Assembly (NCBI RefSeq): GCF_008831285.2
Contig: NC_045144.1
Coordinates: 7,118,176 to 7,182,175, forward strand
Reading direction: 5' to 3'
DNA length: 64,000 nt
Source: Nymphaea colorata
Lineage: Eukaryota; Streptophyta; Magnoliopsida; Nymphaeales; Nymphaeaceae
Part shown: one piece after another, positions 39,654 to 50,022 of the stretch
Position numbering within the stretch: position 1 is the first letter of the stretch
How the letters are laid out: the number at the start of each line of letters is the position of its first letter
Made by a program: the position numbers and the translations under genes
Notes under the pieces: model-generated
What the model was told of the DNA's origin: nothing
Databases searched by the model: none
Seen by the model: only the letters and a program-made list of their open reading frames with translations

Positions 39654-41661
39654 TCATGGACTTTCACTAAAAACCATTTCCTGAAAGGACAACAAAGGAA
39701 CAAAGCACTCTAGTAAGAAGGGAGCCAAAAACATTCAATATTCCAAATTATCTGAACTGCCTCAATGTGCAGTATGTTTGATACTTGATATTTGCATCCT
39801 CCAGCACAATGTCAACGCTGTTTCATGTAGACATTTAACAGCTTCAAATCATTGCCACAAATATTATTCTTGGGTTTCTATCGGCAAGTTTTTTCTTGGG
39901 TATTAATTGGGAAGTTTGTTTTTCTCAAAAAGATATAGGGATTCCAGAAAACTTAATATAAAAAAAATAGGAAAACAAATTTGGGTTTTCTACTAATTTC
40001 TTACAGCATTGATAAAAAAACACAAAATCTATGATAACACGCTAAATGAAACCTAAGAACAAATTTTTTTTGGAAAATTTCATGATTTTTTCCATTTTCT
40101 TCATTTTGCTTTATATTCCATGTTGCTGACGGCAATGTTGTCTCTTCGGGAGAGGCAAAACATTCTCCAATACTTCTTGGTGACAATAGTATGGGTTTGT
40201 GTCATCCTTGCAGCAAGTGTGGATGAGAGTGCGTCACCTATTCTAGTAACCAGCATCTCTATCTTGGCAACACAAATAACCATCACTCAATTGCTCAAGC
40301 ACCATCTAACAAAGCCAAGATGTCTCTAAATTGGTCGATCAGAAAAGCCACTACAGTGATTTTCCCAATTTCGATCTATTATTTATATCAAAACTCCTCA
40401 TGTAAGAACCTTTCACAAATCTATCTTCTATTTTGTGACTGTGCAAGACAGTTTACAATTGCATCATGAAGCCACTGCAAACCAGATGCTGCAGCAGCAG
40501 TGCTTGCTGAAAGAAAATAACAACCATGAGAAAGACAAGAACCTAAAAAGCCTCCACATCTTCGAGATGAATAAAAATAGGAAAAAAGAAAGAAACATGG
40601 AAGTGAAAAGCAAGTACCTTTCCACAAACAGGACAATTATCACTTCTTTCCATCCATTCATATATACAACCAAGGTGGAAATGGTGAGAGCATTGTGTCA
40701 TTATCTTAGGGTCTTCAGGAGTATATTCTGCAAGACATGACAATCATCAACTGCAAAACTTGTTCCTAAGAGAATGGGTAAATTATAGCATTTTCTACTG
40801 TCCAAAACAGAAGGCCCCAACCAAATCTCATTCTGAGAATCACCACCTCACAGTTGATACATGATAGAACCAACAACCAGTATCAATAAGAGACAAAATC
40901 ATTGATAAAACAAAAAACAAACATTTTGAGATCCATCAACAGTGAAACCAAATAAAGTTGACAAAGTGTGTCCTCCAAGTAGCATATGCTGCAAATGTCG
41001 TTTCATATCTCGTAATGTTCTTAAACAGATGATAATAACTGAATAAGCTTGTCTTTAATTTATTACTATACTTCAAATGTATCTCCAAACCATTTCAATC
41101 AAGAACTTTTAAAGATAATCCAATTTCCACTAGGATCAAGGCAGGAGCCAAAATTCAATCATAGCAGTCAGCTACGATGCATACTTAAAAATTAATTTGG
41201 ATACAAGGAAAAAGAATCCAAGAGTTGATGTTCACTAGATCTCAGAGATACTATTACAGAAATCAAAAATTGAGAACTGAAGATCTTGATCTATAAATCT
41301 ACAGTAACAAAGTCTCTGCAAAGTGGAGTATCATTAAGCCGAAAAGAAATTGGAACTGAACAAATGATAATGGAAACAGCTTTTCTATGAAGTTGCAATT
41401 TCACATGAGAATCATTATAAGAACAAATGCAAGAGATGGACAAAAGCAATAGATGGTTGAACGAATTCATGACGGTTATTTCTAGACACCAGACACATGA
41501 GCCATGGGTGCTCTGTGCACTAAGTTCCTAAACGATAAATCAAACTATCAGCAGCAGGTCCAAGAATGCCTGCTTTTGGTAACAAAGGATTCATCAGGTG
41601 TTGCAGCTGATTGCTTGATTCCAGGCTTTGCTACTATAAGAAATTATGTAAGTGTACAGAT

Positions 41662-41716
<55 letters not shown>

Positions 41717-44700
41717 CAATAAGCAAAAACTAGGAACATAAATGTGCACTGTCATCCACCCACTTTGAGCTTACCTTCGAGGCATGTAGGGCAGACATCC
41801 TCGTCTTCAGATGATGGAAACATATATGTTACTCCACTTGCAACTTTTGCCAATAAATGCCTCCCAGATGAATCAGAACAAACTATTTTTGAATGTCCTT
41901 CATAATCTGCCCCATTTCTCTTCTCTTGTATGGATTCAACAGCACCACTACTACTACTTCTGAGAGGCTCGGATTCCTCATGAAAATGGCTAGAAGCTTT
42001 TTCACGCCTTGACACCAGCCCATCACGTTGTAGACGAGCATATCTGGAGTCAGCATCATATGGCAATGGCCTTGGTGGAGAGCGGTAGATACCAGACAAA
42101 GAATTGTCAACGGAAGCTGAGACAAGTCCAGCTGCTGCTAAAGGGGTTGCTCCTTGATTAGGTGAAGCAACCCGGTTCTCTCCATGTTGAAATAATGAAG
42201 TGTACTGAACAAAAATTGGACAGTTAGGATGCGTTACTCTTCATTTCTAAAAGGTGCTAGTGGGGAAGGAATTCAAGAAGAGTCCCTTAGAAACCAGAAC
42301 TCACGGCACTGGATTGATAAACTTGAAAAAAAACGAAGGTTGTTCCAAGACACCAATTCACATGCACAGTCTATGTCGAACATGAAAGTGTGAAACTGAT
42401 GCACCTTTTTACGTTTTCATTTGAGAGAAGCGAAAACCTTACATGGGGAATTCACATCTCAGAACAATGCCTGGACTGGACACAAGATAGAGCAATGTAA
42501 TCAGAATGTACGTATGAGTAAAGTATGATGTTATAAAGCCAGGTGGTTCAAGAAGTAAGGCATCTCACGTTTCTTGGGACCCATAAAGAGAACAAAGTTA
42601 CAAAAAAAGACAACTGGGAAAAGAACTGAAAGTAAAGAAACATTCATATTAGAACTGAAAATGAAATTGAGTAGAAATGGAACAGAATGCAAACCAAAAG
42701 GAAAATAAAATTGGAAAAGAAAATGGAATTATATAGGAAAGAGACATTATGCTTCTTTCAGTAAATAAAAACGTTATTTGTGCTACAATGAATATGATAT
42801 GAAATTAAAAAAGGTCATGACATAAAAATTTAACAAGAAATAGCATTTGCAGTTTATAATACTGTAGAGCACTATCTTTTGATTTTCAAATTGAAATCAC
42901 AGATAAGTGTGTGTGCCCCCATTAGGAAAAGCTGATCCTAGAAAAGCTTAATCATCTTATTAGGTGAAAAATTAGTGCTAACACCGATGATACATTTTTA
43001 CTTGAAGTAGTAACTCAAAAAAAAAAAGAAACTAACTCAAAATAGTGATACTCTCTCTCTTTCTCAATAATTTAGCTAACTTTCAGTTTAAAACTACCAT
43101 CTGGCTCATCCCAGAAATACATTCTGACAACTTGGTAGTAAAATAAAAAAACATTTATTCCTAAAAATACCATTTCGTGCAGAAGAAAGGTTTCTTATTG
43201 AAATAAAAATATGCATGGACATGTAAAAAATATGAAATGCCAATATCTTAGGCAACTTTCTATTTAGAATTAGCAGCTGGCCCATTTGAAAAATACATTC
43301 TAACAATTTGATAGAAAACTAAAAAGGCATTATTCTTAAAAAAATACTATTTCATGCAGGAGAAAGGTTTCTAATTTCCAAGAATATACCTAGATACCAA
43401 TAGCTCACATTCTCAACTGGCACTGCCACGTTAGAATTCTCATAACTTGGTGGAAAAATCTTGACCCTTGTCTCAGATCCCCACATCAACACATGGGAAC
43501 TCCAGAGGGCCTCGATAATTAATTTCAATCTAATATTCTCAATCAAGTACCGTAACAAATCTGTGAGAATCCTTCACATCAATTGTTTTTTATTATATGA
43601 AGATTCTTAACAATTTATTCAAACACAGCCTAAATGGAATACTTTCCTCTCTAAAAGGGTTTCCAATGTCTTGGGCTTCTGAAGCAACCATTCCTATGTC
43701 TATATAACACTTCCACAGACTATAGAAAAACACAATAGATTTAAATCTACTAGTTAAAACTTCTAAAGGAATGCTACTTTATAAGAATTAGTTGAAAATT
43801 TTGTGACATTCCAACTACAAGCTTCTTCTACTGTGTTACAAATGATCGTTAGAGACTTTCAAGATGCCCAAGTCACACGTCTTCTGATAACTTACTCTAC
43901 AAAGAGCAGTGTATTCTTTACGGTTCCCAGTCAGTGGTGGAGCTTCGTTGTAACTGGTGTGGGCAATTGCCACACCAGTACACAAAATTTACTTTATTTG
44001 AATATAGAAACTTCATTAATTTTAGTATTTTTACATATGAGTGCCCCTTAAAGATTGAAATTTAAACTTAGGATGCCCCTGAGCCAGAAATTTCTGGCTC
44101 TGCCACTGTTCCCAGTTGGCACAAACTCTTTTTTTCTTTCAAGCTGTTTTCATAGAGAATATCTAAAAGTCTTTAATATGGAGAACTTGGTAAAGAGCAC
44201 AAAAGGATACAAGGACTTGTAGAACTTTCAGTATCTTTTAACAAATATATAAATTAAAAAAAAAAATACTTGAAAAATATCACAATAGACTGCAGGACTA
44301 TGTCTAAGACAAAGTAGATATTGCTTCACACTTTCTCAAGTATGGCAACAAAAATGCTGATTTCAGATATGCCAGGATATTGATGTTGCCATTGACAGTC
44401 CATTTTTTGTGACCAAATATTGGCTTATGATTGCCACAGACATACCAAGAGTTTCAAACACAATACTCTCTGTCATGCATGTATTTTCCGCTGATCCTCC
44501 CCATGCCTACACATGTGCACCCAAAGTCACCAAAGCAGGCCCCTTCATGGATTTCAGATATGTCAGAATATTGATGGTGCCAGACTATAATGACAGTCCA
44601 TTTTTTGTGAGCAATATTGGTTTATGATTACCACAGACATGCCAAGAGTTTCAAACGCAATACTCTGTGTCATGCATGTATGCTCGCTGATCCTCTCCCA

Positions 44701-45057
44701 TGCCTACACATGTGCACCCAAAGTCACCAAAGTAGGGCCCTTCATGTGTGCACGATGTAAGCATTTTTTCATGCAACAAGGATGAACCTATTTCTGTAAG
44801 AGCCAGCCCCAACTATTAACCAGACCCATTTCAACAATTTCATCATTCTAACAATTTTAGAAAACTGAACATGAGAGCAACAAATAAATGCCATCCGCAC
44901 AGGACATGAATATCCATGCTTTCTGTTGGAACCATACCGCATGCAAAAGCTGTTGAATGAAGCATCTCAGGCAGATGCAATGTCTGTACATAGATCCATT
45001 AGAGTATGCCAACTCCTCAAACTCCTCTGGGCGCAAGCAGCAACATGCCGAACCCAT
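39654..45057 (-). CDS. C3H2C3 RING-H2 E3 ubiquitin ligase, At3g02290/At5g15790 type
   Basis: Coding exons, in reading order: 45057-44938, 42204-41775, 40727-40618, 39680-39654; 687 bp, 228 aa plus stop, in phase. The N terminus MGSACCC offers Gly2 for myristoylation and a cysteine cluster for palmitoylation, so membrane attachment is likely. A Cys-rich MYRHCICLRCF segment follows. The mid-region has the family mark YRSPPRPLPYDAD (about residues 80-92) and a Ser/Glu-rich stretch. The RING (residues 178-218) reads CPTC-x14-C-S-H-H-F-H-L-G-C-x10-CPVC: all eight zinc ligands are present. Expected activity is E2-dependent ubiquitin transfer; substrate unknown. The last exon is only 27 bp (EMVFSESP), after a 937-bp intron. 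Intron 1 (42205-44937) holds a MITE and two tandem duplications. Confidence 0.93.
39846..39975. repeat. Member of an unnamed dispersed repeat family
   Basis: Same words as 30781-30915 (CACAAATATTATTCTTGGGT, TTTTTTCTTGGGTATTAATT, GGGAAGTTTGTTTTTC), here inside RING intron 3. Confidence 0.55.
41669..41713. repeat. (TA)n microsatellite
   Basis: About 45 bp of TA in RING intron 2, just past the end of coding exon 2 when read leftward. Confidence 0.95.
43077..43374. repeat. Diverged two-copy duplication, period about 176 bp
   Basis: Segments 43077-43197 and 43253-43374 align from AACTTTC(A/T)(G/A)TTTA through AAATACATTCT(G/A)ACAA to AG(A)AGAAAGGTTTCT, with many substitutions. In RING intron 1. 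Confidence 0.75.
43932..44108. mobile_element. hAT-like MITE, 177 bp, exact 8-bp target duplication
   Basis: Ends CAGTGGTGGAGC and GGCTCTGCCACTG form an inverted pair. The exact duplication TTCCCAGT stands at 43924-43931 and 44109-44116. An 8-bp duplication and CAGTGGC-type ends are hAT hallmarks. No coding capacity. In RING intron 1. Confidence 0.9.
44359..44746. repeat. About 190-bp tandem duplication
   Basis: Units 44359-44549 and 44550-44746. Both run from GATTTCAGATATG through CAGTCCATTTTTTGTGA and CCAAGAGTTTCAAAC to CACCAAAG...CCCTTCATG, roughly 90% alike by eye. In RING intron 1. Confidence 0.92.
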
Positions 45058-45932
45058 ATCGCTGCTTTCTTCACAAAGCTGTAGATAAGATTGACGCTTA
45101 TAAATTTTCTTTAAGCACAACCTCCCAAAGGCGTCTTCTATCTAGAAACCACAAGACCAGAGTATATTTTGCGGAATGGCTTTTGACTAAAAATAGCCAG
45201 AATTTTCCCGAGAGAGCACTGTCTGTGAGACTAAACGCCAGCTTTTACAGACGGCCACTCTCTCCTCCAGTATGTAAGTCACAAATTGAATCCCATCTCG
45301 CAAACGACGCCAGATTTAGCACCCATAAAATCAAATTTTAGAGCTATCCGTGCTCCAACTTGACCAACTTGACCTAGCCCAATTAAAAGGAAAAACATAA
45401 GATCAGTTGCCGCTTATTATGATTCATATGGCAAACATAAAGAAAGATTCTGCAAGACGTCGTTAAAACGCCAAAAACAAGGCGGACTAATCCGATCACG
45501 AATTCAAATATAAGAGTTGACCTTCTATTGTCAAAAGAAAAGGAGACAATTTACGCCATTAAAATCGGCCTTGAATAACAATAATCATAGACCACCTCTA
45601 CGCATAAACGACAGCTACAGAATTCCACGTAATAAACCAAAAAAATAATAATAAGAATAAGAATAAAAGGAAAAACTCATCGCCGACAGCCCCAGAAGGG
45701 AACGTTCAAGAGAATGCCGTCCACAACAAATAAAATAGACCAAATTTTCAGCTCAAGTGCCAACCCCGAATTTCAACAGACAAACACACTGAAGAGATGG
45801 GAAAGACAATAAAACACTCATATGGGGCATGCCAACGGCAAAAAATCAAAAATCGACATACTTGATCATCAATTCAGGCGTAAAGAACGACCAATAACAG
45901 ATAGAGTACTCTGAAATCATAGATTTTCTTAC

Positions 45933-46090
45933 CTTCTGGGCATCAGCGATCTTAAACCCAAAAGAAAAACTTGATCAGGAAGCATTTATAGATCTGCAGA
46001 CAGCCGATGTGTTCCTCCCGACGGAGTCATCAGTACCTCCCGTCGGCGGAGCTGACAAGGAGGAAGCTCCCCGAATGCGGAGGGTTTTGG
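45933..46090 (-). promoter_or_regulatory. Probable leader exon of the RING gene
   Basis: Reading leftward the block ends in CCAGAAG|GTAAGAAAA (donor at 45932). An acceptor TATCTACAG lies 21 bp before the ATG at 45057. A G9 homopolymer run and (GA)n at 46200-46230 lie just upstream. Exact transcription start unknown. Confidence 0.5.
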
Positions 46091-46861
46091 GGAGGTGTAA
46101 ATTGGTGAGCTCCCAATTGCAGACAAATGTGATGATCATTAGTATAGGAAAAATACTTGTAGATTTGGTGGGAACAACGCTAAATGTGAGAGAGGGAGGG
46201 TGGGGGGGGGGGGGAAGAGAGAGAGAGAGTCGATATTCATATGGCATGGAAAAATTTTAATAAATAAATGAAGCACCTAACATTTGGTCGTAAAAATACT
46301 CTAAGGGGGCGTTTGTTTGCCTGGTGAAATAATGTAATTAGAGTGACAAACTTTATGTCCTTCTGTGGTACTTTTGCTTTTAGAATAATGTTTTAAGGGG
46401 CATGAGATAATTAGTCCGAGCAGGAGTTGTATAGATGTTTCGAATAAGTGACTGATTATAAAGAAACTTCCAACAAATCAAAATCAAACCATATAAGTGT
46501 GATTGACTCCGGATAACAAATCACTAAATCTGAGGCAAATGAAAATGTGACTTTAGGAGGAGGCCAGCAAATAGAAGAAAGCATATCTAATTCCCTCCTT
46601 CTATCCAACCTTGGCTCATTCAACAAAGAAGTGTCTCCAATTGACAAGGTCAAGTCTTTTTTGTGAAATCAACAGCAGACCATTCTTAGTCAGCAGTCCA
46701 GAGCATGAAATATATTTGTTTTGATTCTCGTAGATGTTACTCTTAAGCACCCTGTTAGCAGTAAGAGGCGCTATATTGAATTGAAAGTTGTTCATTGTCT
46801 ACCCAAGTTTCAATGCAACTAAAAAACAATGAGACTGGAAGGGCCATCCAGCCTCCTATTA

Positions 46862-47033
46862 GTAAGCGTGGGCATTGGGCCACCCTGGCCCGACAACGAG
46901 TCGGACTCCGGTCAGCCCAACATCCAAAAACCGGGTTTCGGCCTAGCCCGACTCGGAAAACCTGCCTTTTTCCCGGGCTCGAACCCGAGTCGAGCTGGGT
47001 ACCGAGCACCCAGCGGTAGCTCGGCCCCGTGCC
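46862..47033. repeat. GGCCCGAC / CCCGAGTCG-type degenerate repeat
   Basis: Related in word content to 11850-12150 (CCCGGGCTCGAACCCGAG, GGCATTGGGCC, GGTACCGAG) but without the AT core. Confidence 0.55.
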
Positions 47034-47450
47034 CTGCCTTACATATGAGCAGTGCATAACCCCACTCACCCTGAATGATTGTCAAACTAGTTTTGTAAAA
47101 AGATGCACCTTCAACTGTGGTCCTTTTAAAGTAGTGTGTTTTGTGTTTGATTAAAAGTTACTGTAAACAATGACATTCATGACACTTAAGTTATGTACAG
47201 TAAAATTATGAGAGAAAATATGGTAGTTTCGCCTCCATATACAAAAAACAATACTCTATTTTTATTATAGCTTCTCTTTATTTTTATTTTTAGAGGGCAT
47301 TGTGTTCGTCATATAATTCAAGTGAAGAAACCAAAACTGCTTTTTTTTTTTTGTAAAAAGTTATATTTTTAAAATGTCGTCAAAATACAACAATTTTGTT
47401 TAACTATAAACGAAATATGTCTAATTTCAATTCAGAAGTCTAATTTCATT

Positions 47451-47690
47451 ACGCGTTGAGTTTGAGCTCGACTGATTAAGGCTCGACAAACTCGTAAACT
47501 TGTTTGAATACATCGACTTGATTAAGGCTCAACAAACTCGATTAAGGTTCGAGCTCAACTCGGCAGTTACGTGTTGAGCTCGAACTTAACTCGATTATTT
47601 AAACGAGTCGACTCATGAACTCGACCTCTACTCGTTAAGCAAAGACTTGGCTCGAACAGGTTCACGAGTCGAGATCGAGTAGCTAGACTC
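47451..47690. repeat. GAGCTCGA / GATTAAGGCTCGA-type degenerate repeat
   Basis: The words CTCGACTGATTAAGGCTCGA and TTGAGCTCGAACTTAACTCG recur. Related to 12596-12980. Confidence 0.6.
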
Positions 47691-48544
47691 GTTATACAGC
47701 CGTAGTTTTTTAAGCTTTTTTCGTAGACAGATGGGTATCGTTGATTTAAAATTGCAAGTGGAGACGATGATGTATCTTGACTTGGTAAATGAAGGCGCAC
47801 ATACTAATAGAAAAGCCCATGTCGGCATCTTCTCTTCTCCTTCATGGGCACGCAATTCCACAACCTAGCAACCATTACTTTTCACAACTTTCACATTGTG
47901 TCCATCTTTTATATACGTAGGACGATTTAAATGCGCCGGACGTTGAATAGTTGCCTAATGATTAAATTTTGATTTTTTTTTTATAAAAAAAACTTAACCT
48001 AAAACACTATAAAAAGTTGTTATAAGCATTATTAAACTGATTCTGCATTATAAACCCTACTTAATGTTCATGTGACTATTGTGACGATTGATGTCTGGTG
48101 ACAAATTTTTTAAAATTTTATCATTTTTGCAATGTTACATTTGGTATATATATATATATAATCACCCAACTATCTAATCAAAGCCATTCATATAAACAAA
48201 ATGAATGGTTGAAAAAAATAAGGAAAAAACTATGAAACAATACTAGATTATTAAAATACCCATCACATTTTTCACATCTTTTTTTCTTAATCATCTATTA
48301 TTATAGATCAACTCTAATTGGATGGCTGAATGACTCTGAAAAGCTCTACTCTTCATTCAATTTTCTTATAAATATAAATAAATAAATAAATAAATAATAT
48401 ATATATATATATATATATATGTTATTGCACTGTCATCAAAACTCTTATGGTTCATATGTACATATATGACTCTCTATCACTCTCAAATTTTCTCTTTTAT
48501 TTCAGTTCACAATAACCAATTCATTAGAGATAATTGCATTAGGG

Positions 48545-48732
48545 CAGTGGTGGAGGGAGGGGGGTCCGCCTAGGTCATGACCCCATCCAAGCTAATTGAA
48601 AAAAAAAATACATTAAAAAATTTAAAAATTTTTAGTTGCTTTGTATATTTTTTAGATTCGGTCATATCTGGATAAGTTCATTGAACCGTTTGGTCCGCCC
48701 TTAAAAAAAAAAAAATCATCGCTACGCCCCTG
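48545..48732. mobile_element. hAT-like MITE, 188 bp, exact 8-bp target duplication
   Basis: Starts CAGTGGTGGAGG, ends CGCTACGCCCCTG. The exact duplication CATTAGGG stands at 48537-48544 and 48733-48740. Confidence 0.9.
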
Positions 48733-49153
48733 CATTAGGGATCATTTTCATTTGCACTAGGGCCAACTCGGAGGGAAAGGGGTTCCCACAACATACTTGG
48801 TCAATTCAATTTTCACGAGTGATACTCTCTAAGCCACAAACTGTGTGAAGAATACTACTCTAGTTGATAGGTGCATTGTTTCGTACTAGACCCCAACACA
48901 ACTTTGAACTCTAAAAGCAGTGGAAAGAGTGAAGGTGGTACTTCGGCCAGTAGGGTAAACCTTATGCTTGCCCAATCTTTGAAAAAATAAAATGTTTAAA
49001 TAAATTGTTTAGAAATTTATTTTCATTGTATAAACATAAAGTAAAATAAGTGCAGCTTTTGGTATATAAAATGTTTAGAGATGGTTAGAAGATGAGACTG
49101 TTACATAATTGGACCAAATCACACAAGATTAACCGTAGAGTTACGTGTGCAAT

Positions 49154-49340
49154 GTGAGGAGCAGAGCCAAAAATTTTTCATGAGGAGGCCAAATCAAAGT
49201 TTTTAAATTTTGACACGAACAAAAATATATATTTTAGATATTTTTACATAAAATAAGTAATATTTTCTAAAATTTAGATGTTTTTTTTTTAAATAAAGGT
49301 GGGGCCAGGACCCATGTGCCCCCCCTTGGCTCCGTCCTTG
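49154..49340. mobile_element. hAT-like MITE, 187 bp
   Basis: Starts GTGAGGAGCAGAGCCA, ends TGGCTCCGTCCTTG. Flanks TGTGCAAT (49146-49153) and AGTGCAGT (49341-49348) match at 6 of 8. Body related to 24992-25207. Confidence 0.7.
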
Positions 49341-49609
49341 AGTGCAGTTACTTACACAATCCTACCAAATTTATTTAATTATATATTTGTTGGCTTCAAC
49401 TTACTATTTTGTCTAAATACATATTTTTAAGTGATGCCTTCTATTATGCATTTGAGGGTTCACATTCCATTGGATTAATGTGTTTCAGTCAATAATTTTT
49501 GCTCGTGGTGCTATATTAAAGGTCTATTTGAAGCTTAAAATGACCAAAATCCAATGTTTTTAAAATGAGATGTGATGTGTTTTTGGCCGCATTAGCACTA
49601 GTGAAGTTA

Positions 49610-49728
49610 AAATTTTTTTTTTTGGGTACTTTCATTTAATACCTTTAATTTATTTGAGATACCTATATGTATAACAAAAGTAATTTTATGAGATTGGTGT
49701 GGGCAACTGCCCACGCTCCGCCACTACA
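49610..49728. mobile_element. Partial hAT-like MITE upstream of RPN12
   Basis: The right end GCTCCGCCACTA and the GGTGTGGGC...GCCCACG segment belong to the same family (compare 26138-26328 and 43932-44108). The left end is not clear and no target duplication was found. Confidence 0.5.
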
Positions 49729-50022
49729 GACCGTAGGAGTAGGTTGCTCACCTAGGTAAGAGAAATCCAAAATCCAAGCCTATAACATTCATCTTATCAT
49801 GATTCGGATCTGGGACAGTAATTGGTTATGAGGGGGATGAGACCATATCCATTATAAAGATCCAAAGGACAACTTGATAAACTCGATTCGAATATCAAAA
49901 CCAAATCCGACCCATTTTTGGCGGAAGCACACTTTTCTCCGCTTTTTGATCTATGCGCAGAAGCAACTGCCTGCAAGCCTTTGCCGTCACGCCCAGAGAG
50001 ACAGAGGGGAAGGGAGAGAGAG

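Larger units (their letters stand above)
46100..50022. other. Intergenic region between divergent genes, rich in mobile elements
   Basis: Between the RING (minus) and RPN12 (plus) promoters. It holds a lone Tourist-like end (TAA then GGGGGCGTTTGTTTG at 46315), two GC-rich degenerate repeats, three hAT-like elements and AAAT/TA microsatellites (48372-48421). Bases 49900-50022 are the likely RPN12 leader. No gene seen. Confidence 0.55.

Noticed and set aside
46315-46360. Tourist-like MITE end (TAA then GGGGGCGTTTGTTTG)
   Set aside because: No matching inverted end was found within the next kilobase, so I do not call an element.
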